64,000 nucleotides of DNA from Labia minor (Eukaryota > Arthropoda > Insecta > Dermaptera > Spongiphoridae): the NCBI GenBank assembly GCA_963082975.1, contig OY720344.1:76868053-76932052 (forward strand), in the 5' to 3' direction. The notes under the pieces were generated by a model. The model had not been told where the DNA came from. It did not search any database and saw only the letters and a program-made list of their open reading frames with translations. Shown here piece by piece: positions 1 through 12,915 of the stretch. Within the stretch, counting starts at the first letter, position 1. Every line of letters starts with the position of its first letter. A program made the translations under genes and the position numbers.

Positions 1-1200
1 ATTTATTTTAAATTTAAACTATAATTTAGAGTAAATATATCTTTGAATTGATTTATTGCAGTTAATTTAGGAGAGATAGAAGAAAAACAAAAATAATCTC
101 AGAGTCAAATAAATCACATCATTTGAAGTTTTCTTGATATATATATACATATATGGATTATCAACAACGGAGTGTAGTTTAGAAAATAAATATTAAAATT
201 TCTATAGTTAAAAAGTAATTAGAAAAATAATATATTTTATATTTTTTTGGATTATTCATTTTTTTTTTTTCAGAGGAGTAATAAAAATATCTAAAACTAA
301 CACTTCAGTATTCACATTGTAATCATAAGGAAAATTAATGAATAGATTATTTTAATTAATTTCCACACACACATAAAAAGAATCCATAATATCAAATAAA
401 AATAGTATAATAAACTTATGTATTTAAAAAAATTGTTTATTTGACAAGAATGTGATTGTCGTATAACTAGACTTATACTAGAGTGGGGGAGGGTCAGAGG
501 ATCGCTTATATAAAATAATTAATTAAGAATCATTAAATTTAATTAATTAATGAATAAAATAATTCATTTTGAAATTATAAATTTCTTTCAATCTCATATA
601 TATCAATATAATAATATAATAATTTTTAAAACTTCTTTTTTGGCGACCACTTCATGGTCACATATAAAACTTAAAATTTAAATATATTTTGAATTTAATA
701 GCTGAAAGACAAACTTAGAAATTGTGCAGCAATATAATGACAATATTTAATAGATAGTAATATTATATTGAACCTGGTATTTTATTATTAGGAATCATTG
801 CAAAGGTAACGATTGAAATTTTATATAAAAAAAAAATTAAATTCCAAATTTATTTACAATAAAAAACTTTTGTAAGAATGAAAGAAAATGTTAATGGGAG
901 AGAAAAGGTTTTTAACCCATGATTTTCCTAAGTAGTCAATGTCTCTTCGATGGAAAGTGAAATTTTATTCTTTAAAAATTGACTTGGATTCCCTAATTAT
1001 AACTGATAGGGCCGGTTATTAACATCATGGTTTCTTACGTCCTTACCTGGATTTCTTCTGATCCATTGTTTCTTTATTTTTTTTTTCTCATTCTAATTCA
1101 GATGAATCCAGGGTGTGATGGTTTTCTTAAAAACGAAGGGTAGTCAATTCATCTGCACGGTGTATAAATGGCCCCCTCCGTGTTGTGCCCCCACCCGATT
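1..1200. other. AT-rich upstream region, no gene seen
   Basis: I see no supported coding sequence here. The stretch is low-complexity A/T with short runs of poly-A and poly-T. Its last 200 bases become richer in G and C as they approach the promoter at 1225, so upstream control elements may lie there, but none is recognisable by eye. Confidence 0.5.
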
Positions 1201-1224
1201 ACTGTGGCCGGCTGCCGCTTACGA

Positions 1225-1231
1225 TATAAAA
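1225..1231 (+). promoter_or_regulatory. TATA box of the cysteine-rich secreted protein gene
   Basis: The heptamer TATAAAA sits in a locally GC-rich stretch (1160-1300), in sharp contrast to the surrounding AT-rich DNA. It lies 93 bases before the ATG at 1318. Transcription starting about 30 bases downstream of the box would give a leader of about 60 nt, which suits a compact, strongly expressed secretory gene. The start site itself is inferred. Confidence 0.55.
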
Positions 1232-1317
1232 GCGCCATTGGCCTGCCAGACGAAACCATTTATCAAGCACTTGTCTTCGCGCCCTGATCTTAACATTTAC
1301 CTACATCGTCTTTGATC

Positions 1318-1416
1318 ATGTCGTCATCTTGTCTATGGTTTACCACCTGCCTCTTGGTCATCTGCCTTCTTCAAACAGCGACTTGTCAACCCCCACAATA
1401 CGACATGCACCGTTGG
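1318..1416 (+). CDS. Exon 1: signal peptide
   Basis: It has 33 codons opening MSSSCLWFTTCLLV, followed by a leucine/isoleucine-rich core and a likely cleavage after ATC, before QPPQ. The exon ends at TGG followed by GTAAGT (1417-1422), a full-consensus donor in phase 0. Without splicing the frame would stop after 57 codons near 1491. The ATG is the first one downstream of the TATA box that opens a signal peptide. Confidence 0.65.
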
Positions 1417-4400
1417 GTAAGTCATATGGATATCAACTCCCATCAATTCAACCTCCACGTGCATCCCTACCACCACGTGGGCCCAAAATAATCACCGCTT
1501 CGTACAAAAAGCATGATGCAATTTCGTCTCTCATGAGAGCAGACAACAGAAAAGGGGGTTCTTTTCATAAATTATTTCTCATAATCACCTTCTATAAATA
1601 AATATACTCGTACCTGCCATTTTCTTAAATGATTGTGTAAATGAAAAACATAAATATCCAATGAATCCAATCTTATTTTCGACTTGGTAGAAGCAAATGT
1701 CAAATCAGACTTCATTCCAATTATTCATTTAATAATTCAGATTTTAATTATGATATAATATCTATATTCCTGGATATATTAAATACAAATGAATATAAAT
1801 ATTTTTTTAAATATTAACAATCAATTATTGTCAACACAATTTATATTTTTCAATGAATTATAGAAATAAAAAAATAATTTAAATCAATAATTATTTAATT
1901 TAATATTTTAAAATTTTTTTTATTAAAGCATTTAAATAATGTCGTTAGGTACAATACCTAAAGAATTATAGTTCATTCAGATATCATATTTAAATATTAA
2001 TCAAAACAAAGAAATTTTGTTATTAATAATTAAATCTAAATGACATGCATTTTTTATTTTAATTTAAAATATTACTCTAGTACGAAAAAAATAAAAAAAC
2101 ACTTCTGATTTTAATATTCATTGATATCTAATCCTTATAAATCCCGATGAACATATTAAACTTATTTATATTCTAAAATTTTATTAATAATCTTAATATT
2201 TCAGTTCACTTTTGTTTTATTAATAACTAAATTTCAAATATTATAATATTTTTAAAATTTTAAATATTATTCAAATTATAAGTATTGGATTAATTATCAT
2301 AATATATATTTATATATATATATAACTTTAAATACTATTTAATATAATATTTTTAGCAGTTATCGTATATTAAACAAAATATCTCATGATTAAATGTATG
2401 TTTACTAATATAAATTTATTTTATCAATAATTTATTAAAAATATATCCATTTTTCTAATGATTATTATTTCTAAGAATATTTAATTTTATTTTTATTTAT
2501 ATAATTAGAATATATTTCTAACTTGAAACATTGTTTTATATTCATTTAAATTTTAAAATATAAAAAATAGTATTACAAATGAAATAGTTAATAATTTTAA
2601 TTTTCAATTAAATTATTAGTTTTGTTTTTTCTTTTTTTCTTTCTAATCAAGATACTTTAATTATTTTATATATTTCTAAAATTAGTGTACTGATAATCAT
2701 TTTTGTTTTATAAATTAAGAATAATTTTTGATAATATATTATCATTATACAAATTTATTTATTAAAGTCAAAATGCAACTTCAAGAAAATGATCTAAATT
2801 TAATTTTTAATTAATTTTAATTTAAACATATTTAAAAATTAATATTTAAAAATTTCAAGGATAGGAAGAAGAAAATAGTAGAACCAATAATATAATAAAA
2901 ATAATAATATTAAACTTAAAAATAATGCTATTAACCAAATTTTTATAACATACCTATATATATTTAAACATATTAAGTATTTTCATTCTTTCACTAAACT
3001 TCGATTTAATCCATTTTTCTTTACTTTTGTACTGCATTGATTAAAATTAATTTTTAAATTTTTAAAATATATTAAATGAATTCTATATTTATTAATTATA
3101 AAACTTTATTATAGAAAATAAAAATGTGAGTATTAAAGATAAAGATTAGTTATTTCAATTCTCATATTTTAATATGAATAAATATATGATTGTATTGAAT
3201 TCAAAATTTTTTTTATAATCATTATCAACTTTTACATACTCATTCTTTCCCCTCAAATTTTCTAGAATCCATTTTTAATCCCATTTTTAACATTTACCTG
3301 TATAAATAACCAATGAAGAATTCTAGATGTATATATGCTTTTCAAATTACTTTACTATTTATTTGTAATTTATTGAATTAAGTAATTAATGATAGGTATT
3401 TCCGTAAAAGCGTAAGTGACTTGATACGATTAATCAAATCGAATGGTTTATTGAATGAACACCGCTAGCGGGTTTCGAACGAGTTCTCCTCCCTCCTCTC
3501 ATTTACTATTCTACTCAATGATTGTTCCAAATGAATGGACTTGTAGAAGGCGGAGGCCGGCGAGGTTATCGAACAAGCCTCGTCGTAATAAGCCTGGTGG
3601 TTGATGATTGTGATCATCATGATCAGCATCAACAACGAAAAGTAGGAGAAAAAGGAGGACCCTTCAAGGTCTTGACCTCCTCTTCGCCGATTCTTTTCGG
3701 GTTCCAAGATCGAGTTCTTTATCAACAAAACGATATCAATATGATTAATTAATTAATATACTAGTATAATTGTGTTAATTTGTGGAGTCGATTAAAATAA
3801 AACTGAAAATTAAAACATTTTTTCTATTTAAAGTAGTAAAATTAGTAAAAATAAACAAAATTCATCAATTTTAAAAATTTTAATAATTTTAATAATACTA
3901 ATTTCAAGTAAGAGGATGAAATTAATATATTTTTAATTTTTACAAACAAATCATTATTTAATTATTTAGTCTTTGTATTAATTTATTATATTTGAAATAG
4001 ATTTGTATGTTTACCTGAAGAATATTAATTTATTTTTAAAATTATTATTAAAAAAAAAAAATTAGAAAAAGTTTTTTTTAAACTTCTGCCCTGCGTTTAA
4101 AATAGTAAATAAATAAATAAATATTCTAATTACAATTTGTATTTAACTTGTAATTTTATTAAATAAATAAATAATAATAACTAATTATAATTTATTTTAT
4201 TTGAATACATAATTTTTCGAACATTTGTATCAAGTTTGGAGTTACATTAAAATAGCAAATTATGTTTTATAATAAATGTCCCGAATTGTGCCGAAATAAT
4301 AATATTTCATCTTTAAATCTTGATTTCTTTTTTATTATTTTTCATATTTTATTATATTTATTTTCAAATAATACGCTTTAAATTAATAATTCTTTTTGAA

Positions 4401-7400
4401 ATACAAAAAAATAATTTATTTAATTCACTTTAATTAAATTAAACATGAAGATTTTTACTTCATATCAAGGTACTAAAATATATCGAATAAATTTTTATAG
4501 AGTAGATTATTTTTTTATTTAATATTTTTTAATTTTACTTTGTGACATTTAATATTTATTTAAATAATAGAATGGATAAATCTTTTATAAATTTCGAAGA
4601 ATTCCTCTTTTAATTCTTTTAAAGAATATGATTCATGCATTTGGATCGTATTTTCATTTTTAATTCGTGGAAACGTCAATTGGCATAGAAAAGTTCGATG
4701 ATCTCCCGATTGATACTTTTCCTTATTAAATCTGTTCGAGATTACATTCTTAACTTTATATAATAACCAAATAGTAAACATAATAGTATATTACTATATT
4801 AAAATTAACAATAATATACTTATTATTTTAAAGATACAATATGAATATGAATATATAAAGATAAAAATTATGTAATGAACCAAAAATAAAATTAAAAATT
4901 AATTTTTAATGTTATACATTTACAATTTTTTAAATATTTTTTTTTTATTTTCACAAAATATGACATTAAAGTTTAATTTCCATAGAAAATTTATGATTTT
5001 ATGTTTAAAAAATTATTATTATAGTGTTAATATACAATAAATATTTTTTCATTATAAATATAAATATAATCTTTATATATATAATTAGGATGATAAAGAT
5101 ATATATAGACAATGAAACATAACTTAAATTATTTTAATGGCTATAAAATGTTTTTATGGAAATAAAATTTAATTTTAAACAATTTATTTTAAATATTTTT
5201 TTTTATTATTTAATAAGAAATATAATACATTATTCATTATAATTAAAATTAATTTAAATTTACATAACGTATTAGTTTATTGCGATATTAATATGAAAAG
5301 TGGATAGAAATAATTTTAATAATCAATGATAATTATAATTAATTAATATTTATATTTAATATCGTTATCCTAATCTACTGTGACTCAGTGTTGACTAACT
5401 GAAATTGAGTGATGACTTGATTTAATTATTAATAATAGAAATTTTTTTTAATATTAATATAAATTCTTATATATATATTATATAAATTGAATTATTTTTT
5501 TTTGTTTCAAATAAATGATTTTAAATCAATATATTTCAAATTTAGTATAAAATTTGAATGAAATTTTCTATTAATAATCAATAATAATACTTAATTAATA
5601 TTTATCTAAGGAAATAAGTTAGTGACAGTGCATATTATATTTTAAATTTATTATATTTCTAGTTTCTTATCACTGGACTGGGATTACAAAATGAAAATCT
5701 AAATACTGGTTAATATACTATAAATAAACATAAAATAAAGAGATATATCATTTTCACTTAAAAAAAAACTTTTTTTTTATTTATTTACTTTTTTAATTAA
5801 TATCTTTTTTATTACGCATTAAAAGTTCTATTTCCTCTATAATTAATAGTTTATTTTGAATCTGTGTGTATATGTGTGTGTATGTTATTTATTAGATAAG
5901 AAACCGTCATAGTAAGTTTTGGTGGTGGCAATCCGGTTATTTTACTGAATCCAAGACATAGGGTTATCACTGACTCGATCGATTGCATCAAATGAATTTC
6001 AGTTTGATTTTAATTGGTTGGCTTGAATCCGTATGCATTGGCAGTCACGTTGGTCCCTTTCTATGGTTCCTCCCTTCGGATCCCCACCACCAGAGAACGT
6101 TCTCAAGGTCCAGTCGAGTCGATGTATGATCTTTGCTCTGAATGAAAACGTAGTTACAACTGTTAGACCACACACTCGCACACTCCTCTACCCCCGTTCT
6201 TCACTTTCCACACAATCTATTAAATTAAATTCTAAATTAAATCGATGACCCTTAAACCACACACAAATTCATTTTTTAAAAATTTTTCAAACGCAAATAT
6301 AAAAAAATTAATTATACCTAAACAAAATTTAATAGAAAAATTTTATATAAAATAATTTTAATTATTGGTTAAAATATGTAAAAACTAGAAAATAATGATA
6401 AATATTTAAGTACAAAATTGAGTTAATTTTTTAAGATTTTTTTTATTGATAGGAATAAACTATGTCGACATATAATTTTCTATTTCTGCTAAAACTATAA
6501 TACAATATTATACTATATAATTTTTTATATGTTTCTTTATTTATATTTATTTCTAATAAAATAACAATGAATAGTTAAATATAAATATAATAATGAATAG
6601 TTCGACACAATAAAATATATTTTGCGCCTTCAGTTTATGCAACCTTTCTATCTTTACTGGATATATATACATACAATAGTGGTTTATATAAAGTATAATG
6701 TTAGTTTGTGTAAACACACAAAAGATGCATGAATAATTCTGACTAAACTAACTTATTAAATTGTAATATATTTAAATTTCAACTTTTGAGAACCTTTAAG
6801 TTGAAGTATGTGGATATATATATATAGCATATTGACATACGAGTATAAAACAATGTTAATTCTAACTATAAATGATCTTTGATACTTGATATTTGATAAA
6901 AATCAACTTTAATGCCTAGTCGCCAACAGGTCCACTTAGAAATCAATTTAGAAGTTTTGAAAAAAATTTAAAATAATATTTTTCAAAAAATATTTCACTC
7001 TATATTTTATAGTTAATAAATATATTGACTAGTTTAGTAAAATAAAACTTTTTTAATTAAAATATACACAATAAAAACAAATCAATTATTTTTTATCTAT
7101 TAATATATTTTTGTTTATTTATTTATTTTAGACTCGGTCAATTGAAAGTGAAACGAGTACACATGCACCTCATGATGTTATTAAAACGTGTCATAGTTCA
7201 ACGCCCTGCGGATGGCTTATCTATGCCCCATTTACAAGACAGACAAATTTCTTCATGAAAAATTCGTAAGTATCTTGTCTCCTCTATCGAAATTAAAAAA
7301 TTGATTATAAATTAAATTATAATATATATATATTTCTTATCCATTATTTATATCATTAATCAATCAGATATCAAATTTTTGGGTCTTATGACATTTGTCT

Positions 7401-9068
7401 TTATATTCCAAAAATTGAAATAATCATAATATATTATATTAAATATATATATTTATATTCATTTATTTCATGTTTATCTTAATTTCTTTTATCAATATTT
7501 TTAAGAGGGAAAAAACGGTATAAAATTAGAAAAAAAAATTATATTTTTATACTAGTTAATTTACTTATTTCCATTTTCCAATGAATTACTATTTCTTATC
7601 TTTTAATATTTATATTTGATAAAAATAAAGATGATTTTAATTTATCAACAATTTTTAGATAGAATCTATTTCCCAACCAAATTGGAATTAATGAAATTTA
7701 AATTAATAAAAACAATAAATTATAAAAGCTGATTATGTTATTATAATATATTGTTTTCCCTTAATAATATTTAATTAAATAATAACGATTTTGAATTTAT
7801 TGCGAGCGAGTATTTAGTGAGTGAAATAATTTTCCAAAAAAAAAAACTTAATTATAATTTGTTATTTGAAATTTCTATCCATTTGTAGGATTCAGTTTTT
7901 GACCCTTTAGCATTTCCTTTTCTTATCATCTATATACAATTTCTAATTTCTTCTAACTCCTTTATTTTGTCTTCTCCTCCCTTAGCCCTTTTTCCAACCT
8001 GTGGGGCGCGCCTCCCTGGATGGGGGCGAGTCTGTTGTAAGGGGGCGCGAATGTATTAGAACAATTATTGTTAAGATTTTAAACAAGTATCGATTTGGCT
8101 TAGTAATTGAAAAAGAATTAAGAAAAGCGATATCTTCAATGAATCCAATTTGTGCTGAAAAACAAACTCAACCTCCACATTGAATTATTATTTTGGAATT
8201 CTATTTGTTGTTACAATTAAAATTAGCTACTTTATCTTATAACACATATTTTTTATATATATTAAATATTTGTTCATAATATGCTTTGTTATTTTGTAGC
8301 CCATTAAATAAAATACTATATTATGTGAGTATTTTTATGAAATTAGATTATTACGGGGCGCAAGAATTTTTTTTAAAAATGTGGGCGCCGGTTCAGAAAG
8401 GTTCGAAACCACTGCCTTAGCCTAATCTATTCGTCATTAAAACTGTTTTTTTCATTTGAGCCATATTTATTTTCATCAATATTATAACACTATATTTAAA
8501 AAAAAAAAAATTAGTTAAATTTATACTAAAAATCTAATTCAGTTATTATGTACTATTCAATTATATTTATTTATTTTTCTTATAAATTACATATTATATA
8601 ATAATAAATGAAGACATAATGGATTAAGTATAGAAATTTTTAGATAAAATAAATAACATTTATTTATATCATTTTCCAAATATCGTATATTCTAATAAAC
8701 AGGTACATATTTTATTATACATATTTATTCATTTATAAATGCTTGGACAGCATCACACACACACAGGTTGGCCCGCACTTTCCCATAAAATTATTCAAAT
8801 GAGACTTGGTCTATTTTGAAATTAATATATAAAGAAATAAATTAACGATATTTTAAATGAAACAATAAATTAATGTTATTCTTTTAATATATTTTTTTTA
8901 TTATTTATTAATAATCTGTGGTTACATGATGTAATTTTCTTTTTTCTTTATAGATGTATCTGTGCCAAAGGACGTGCATGTACTCGTCAAGAAGATGATG
9001 TTTCAGTGTCGGCTTATATCTATCGATGTACATTAATAAAAGAAAACACAAACAAAACAAGTGATTAA
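1318..9068 (+). CDS. Secreted six-cysteine protein, three exons, unknown family
   Basis: The gene is assembled from three exons, 1318-1416, 7132-7265 and 8954-9068, about 115 codons in all. Exon 1 encodes a hydrophobic signal peptide (residues 1 to about 23) and the start of the mature chain. Exons 2 and 3 encode a domain with six cysteines spaced C-x5-C-x19-C-x1-C-x5-C-x15-C, enough for three disulfides. Visible motifs are PCGWLIYAPFTR, NFFMKNSC and AYIYRC. The protein should be secreted and may be a hormone, a growth-factor-like peptide or a defence peptide; I do not recognise the family. Splice phases are 0 (exon 1 to 2) and 2 (exon 2 to 3), and every junction has GT and AG. The link between exon 1 and exon 2 across 5.7 kb is inference from matching phase and strand; the exon 2 to 3 link is stronger because both share the cysteine pattern. 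Intron 2 carries a hAT element. Confidence 0.68.
3440..3730. other. GC-richer island inside intron 1
   Basis: This stretch is clearly less AT-rich than its flanks. It contains a nearly palindromic ATGATTGTGATCATCATGAT block (3604-3623) and a potential hairpin, GGAGG with CCTCC, around 3655-3680. Both strands have open frames of 76-87 codons, but neither has a recognisable domain or a good pair of splice sites. It could be an enhancer or an alternative exon. Confidence 0.3.
5870..6215. other. Second GC-richer island inside intron 1
   Basis: Less AT-rich sequence begins after a short GT repeat (5860-5885). An open frame of 71 codons on + (6033-6248) overlaps one of 60 codons on -, a common by-product of local GC content. 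Neither resembles a known domain. It is possibly regulatory DNA of the secreted-protein gene. Confidence 0.25.
7132..7265 (+). CDS. Exon 2: first two cysteines of the mature domain
   Basis: A T-rich tract ending TTTTAG (7126-7131) precedes the exon, and GTAAGT follows it at 7266. It has 44 codons plus two bases. The reading frame gives TRSIESET, then TCHSSTPCGW, YAPFTR and NFFMKN. The last two bases join the first base of exon 3 to give a serine codon before the third cysteine. Length, splice signals and frame all agree. Confidence 0.68.
7988..8414 (+). mobile_element. Internally deleted hAT transposon with 8-bp target duplication
   Basis: The 8-bp sequence CCTTAGCC stands at 7980-7987 and again at 8415-8422. 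The right end reads inward as CAGTGGTTTCGAACC, a typical hAT terminus; the left end CTTTTTCCAACC matches it only in part and looks eroded. The element is 427 bp, far short of an autonomous hAT. Near the left end it keeps the C-terminal codons of a transposase. It lies in intron 2 of the secreted-protein gene. Confidence 0.72.
8001..8183 (+). pseudogene. C-terminal fragment of a hAT (ZBED-like) transposase
   Basis: The open frame ends in IEKELRKAISSMNP, then KQTQPPH and a stop. This resembles the C-terminal tail of hAT transposases and of the domesticated ZBED5/SCAN-related proteins, which end in a conserved E-x-x-LR-x-x-(L/I)S block and a K-Q-x-x-P-x-H tail. Everything upstream of about 35 residues is missing, so it cannot be active. 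The frame runs in the orientation expected for the flanking terminal sequences. Identification rests on pattern memory of this tail. Confidence 0.6.
8954..9068 (+). CDS. Exon 3: last four cysteines and stop
   Basis: The exon follows a pyrimidine-rich acceptor ending TATAG at 8953. One base completes the serine codon, then 37 codons run to TAA at 9066-9068. The frame reads CICAKGRAC, then QEDDVSVSAYIYRC, followed by a short lysine- and asparagine-rich tail. AATAAA at 9035-9040 lies within the coding part and is unlikely to be the poly-A signal. Confidence 0.68.
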
Positions 9069-11230
9069 CCCCAATTTTGGGTTAAATAATTCATAATTAA
9101 GTGTTGTTCCAAGATGATAAGTGGGGAGGGATTCGTATACTTGTAAATTATTGATTGATCTGTTCCTATTCATTTCGGTTAGAAGGTATAAAATGGCATG
9201 AAAATTATAAAAATTTATAAAAAAAATCAAAATTTCATTTTCCCATCTCTCCCCAACTTTATTGATTTGCTGAAATGAGAATCTCATCTCGATGAACATT
9301 TTTTATCACATTCCTATTAATTTATTTATTCCTGAGTATTCTCTTACAACCGAATTTCCGTCTAATAGTAATTTTTTTTGGGCAATTTTCGATTCATAAT
9401 TTTTATGTTTTACATAAAAATATACTGTATTATTTTTTATTTTTATTAATATTATTACAAACTGTTTATTTATTTTTAGTGCAGTATTTTTACAAAATTC
9501 GAATGTATGTACTTAAATGAAAAACAAAAAAACCCGAAAATGTTTCATCTCATTGTAATTTCATTATTCTTCACTTTTTTATAAATTATTTCTGTTTTTT
9601 AATTTATTGTTTAATATTTATTATTTAGAAATAGGTAGCTGAATTAATGCTCTCAAAAAATATGGTGAATTTATTTCTAAATGATAAATTACATCCAGTC
9701 CGACACAAGGAACTTATGAAGTATTTCTAAAGTTTGATTCTATTCTTTGTTTTATTTTCGATGCGAAACAGCGTTTGCATAACGGTCTTTTGAGATGGTT
9801 GGGGCTAAATCAGGAGAGTACGGTGGTTATAGAAGATGTTATAAAAAACAAATATTTTCACTTTTTCTAAGCGAATAGCTTCATATAAATGACACATAAT
9901 TTCTTGAAAAGACTTTGAAAAAATTCACCCTATTTTTTGATTTTTTTTATGATCATATGGGTCCATGTATTTTTTATAAATAAATATTTAAAAATACTCA
10001 TGTATTTTCAACATTTAATTTAGTAATTTGGTATAATAATAATAATAATTCTTAATGAAAATAATAATGAAAAATCAGGTTCTTTTAAAAAAATGTATTT
10101 GATGAATCTCACTTTTTTTTATCGGCAAACAATAATTCATCCATTAATTTTATTTTCATTTTTTTTTCTTTTTTGTTAATAATTTAAAAAAAAGTTACCT
10201 TATTAATAATATTTTAATTGTATTTTATTTATAAAAATGCTTTATTATATAATTCAGTATTCTTAGTTATAAGAGGATGTAATATTGATTTTTCATTAAA
10301 TTTTGGATAATGAAGAAAAACTCGTTTTTCTTTGAATTTTTATAACTAATAAAAAAAATCATTAAACTAATTAGTAATTTTACATTTCATTTTTTGTTTT
10401 TATTTCCTTAATTAACTATTTTATTGATATACCCAAAACACAATGTACTTTCAACTGAAATATTATTATTAAAAAAATAATTAATATTTTTCTAAATATT
10501 TTAAAATAAAATTTACGAAGTACAAATGGCAACAATAATTTTTAAATTTAAATTATATATATATATTATTATTATTTTTAATTTTTATAATTTAAAAATA
10601 ATATAAAGAATGATAATTAAAATTAATATTGATTGTTAAAAATTAAATAATAATAATAAATAAATTAATATAAATATATAAAACATTTTATAATTAACAA
10701 ATTATTAACTAAAATTTAATTAATTAAGAAATATTTTCGTTAACTTCATAGAAATTTTTATTTGAATTGCTATGATAAAATCAATTAAAAAATAAACTAA
10801 ACTTGAAAATCTAAACATTTTAATTACATGAATCATTTGATTATGAAACATAAGGTGTCATTTTAATTAAAATAATCTAATTATTCGCAATTTGTATCGA
10901 GACAAAAGAGTATGTCTAAATATCAATTAAAAAATTAACTTTATTTAAAAATAGAAGATAAATTTATTGAAAACAACATACACTATATACAACTATGACC
11001 TAACAATTTCAATAAATAAATAATCATTTATTCTTATCTCATTGTGTTGTGAGAACTATTAATTATGTAATAATATTTAAGATAGGTCATAACTAAAATG
11101 TAAATAAAATATTGCATTACTTTCCAAGGTCTTGGCATATTATAATATTATTATAAAAGTTAAAAATGGAGTAAACTTAAAAAATTTAAATTAAATAAAG
11201 AATATGTTTAATAGAATTAATTGATTATTA
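9069..11230. other. AT-rich intergenic DNA
   Basis: This holds the 3' untranslated part of the secreted-protein gene and then low-complexity A/T. Apart from the mariner-like remnant at 9735-9850 I see no coding sequence. Confidence 0.45.
9735..9850 (-). pseudogene. Decayed mariner-type transposase remnant
   Basis: On the - strand the frame after a stop reads PPYSPDLAPT, the signature around the third catalytic aspartate of mariner/Tc1 transposases. The flanks are interrupted by stops and no terminal repeats are visible. Only about 100 bases can be assigned. Confidence 0.4.
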
Positions 11231-11239
11231 GAATAACAT

Positions 11240-11460
11240 CGGCTAAATTAAAAGGTTAATTAGAATTTAATCAACAATGAAGCTCAAATGCTGGACTAAT
11301 CTTTTGATTTCAACATTTTTTACTTTCCCGCATACTTCGTATAAGGGAAGTATTGGAATCGTCAAAAATTTCGACTTCGAGATTTCGATAGATCTTGACG
11401 TTTTAGACCTCCCTGAGTCGGAAAATACCATTTTTCGAATTATGTCTATGTGTGTGTATG

Positions 11461-11491
<31 letters not shown>

Positions 11492-11800
11492 TGTCTGTGA
11501 GCAAATTTACTCAAAAACTAATTAAGCTAGAACTTCGAAATTTGGTACACCGATATTATTCACAGTTTGTAGATTTCTATCAAAATTTTGTCAAAATCGG
11601 TTAACCGGAAGTGGTACTTTACCTACACTGGTTGCGTTTACCTTTCAAGTAAAGTACCAGTTTGCTTCGAGATATTTGCTTCATATTTTGTATATAGATT
11701 TAAAAATATGAAAATAATTCAGATACCAAATTTCATCATGATCTGACTACCGGAAGTGACATTTTACCTATACAAGTAGCTTTAGGTGTAAATTAGAAAT
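11240..11800 (+). repeat. Dispersed microsatellite-linked repeat
   Basis: A unique-looking left part (catacttcgtataaggg at about 11330) leads into TGTCTATGTGTG and a (TATG)n tract. Then come CAAAAACTAATTAAGC, GAAATTTGGTACAC and the motif CCGGAAGTGGTACTTTACC, repeated in weaker form as CCGGAAGTGACATTTTACC. Related pieces occur at 33325-33660, 35270-35480 and 47920-48760. The 82-codon open frame at 11277-11525 belongs to this repeat and is not a gene. Confidence 0.6.
11457..11490. repeat. (TATG)n microsatellite
   Basis: Eight or so uninterrupted TATG units sit at the core of the dispersed repeat. Confidence 0.9.
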
Positions 11801-12248
11801 ATATATAATAGTGTTAAACCATTTTACTTTATAATTTAAATTAATTGGTTTGTTTATTTTTATTGTTGTTAAAACATAATAATAATAACCTAATTACCTA
11901 TTTATATGCGGGAAAGTCTAGGGGAGGACACTCCCCCTTTTTTAAAAAATGTATTATTTTACATTTTAATAAAATTTTACAATTTAAAAATTAATATTTT
12001 TTTTTTTTATTTTTAAATAACAACTATCAATTTCTTGTAAGTTATTTATAATTATAAATAATTAAATTCAAATTAGAAAAATAATAATTAATTAATAAGT
12101 AAATAAATTAACTCCCCTCTCTTAATTTGTAATCATTAAAAGAGAAAAAATTCAATAAATTAGATTTTAAATCAATTAATTTTAAATGAAGAATATTAGA
12201 ATTTAATTAAAAATATTCATATTGCCAGAACTTAATTTTTCCCTAATT

Positions 12249-12268
12249 GTGTGTGTGTGTGTGTGTGT
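12249..12268. repeat. (GT)n microsatellite
   Basis: About ten GT units in otherwise AT-rich DNA. Confidence 0.9.
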
Positions 12269-12584
12269 AATCCCTAATTCCCTAGTTTCTTAGAATTTAT
12301 TTCATTTCATTTATAGATCAAAATGTAAAAATTAAAACTCATAAAATTAATATACTTACACAAAATGATAATTTATACAGATAATCAAATTATCAAAAAA
12401 ACAATTTGTAAATATATATGGATCATGAAGTGAATTATATCATTCCGCAATAATATAAATAAATAAATCCAAGGACATCAGTTTTAAAATAAAAAGAATT
12501 ATTTATTTTTATTTATTTATTTATTTAATTTAATTTTATAGATAAATATCTATTTATTTATTTATTTTTTGAAGTTTTACAAGT

Positions 12585-12915
12585 GAACCCGCCTGTTGCG
12601 TTTCAAGGGTTTCAAGTGCGTTATATTCAGTTGTTTATATATATAATATGTAATACCTAGATGCGCAACTGCAACAGGTGGTTGATACTTTCGCTTGATA
12701 CCCGCTAGATGCCTCTCATCACAACATAGGGATGTCCTCCAGCTCGATTCCAATCATTAGCTATAATTCCCATAAGGTATCTTTTGGTTTAGCAGTGATG
12801 AGTCAAACAAGTGTGGAAATCTCGACAGCCTACACAGAAACAACCAACTGCCGCGCAATTTCCACAGATGACCTCTGACCCTCCCCCTTCCTCCTTGTGA
12901 AAACATGCCATCTCT
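12585..12915. other. GC-richer island, function unknown
   Basis: The stretch stands out from its flanks by composition and lack of low-complexity DNA. No frame on either strand is long, and I recognise no domain or terminal repeat. It may be a single-copy regulatory region or an untranslated exon. Simple (TTTA)n and (TA)n tracts border it. Confidence 0.3.

Noticed and set aside
1115..1601. Open frames of 66 and 90 codons at 1115-1315 and 1329-1601
   Set aside because: They overlap the promoter and the signal-peptide exon in other frames; the frame from 1318 has the signal peptide and a consensus donor.
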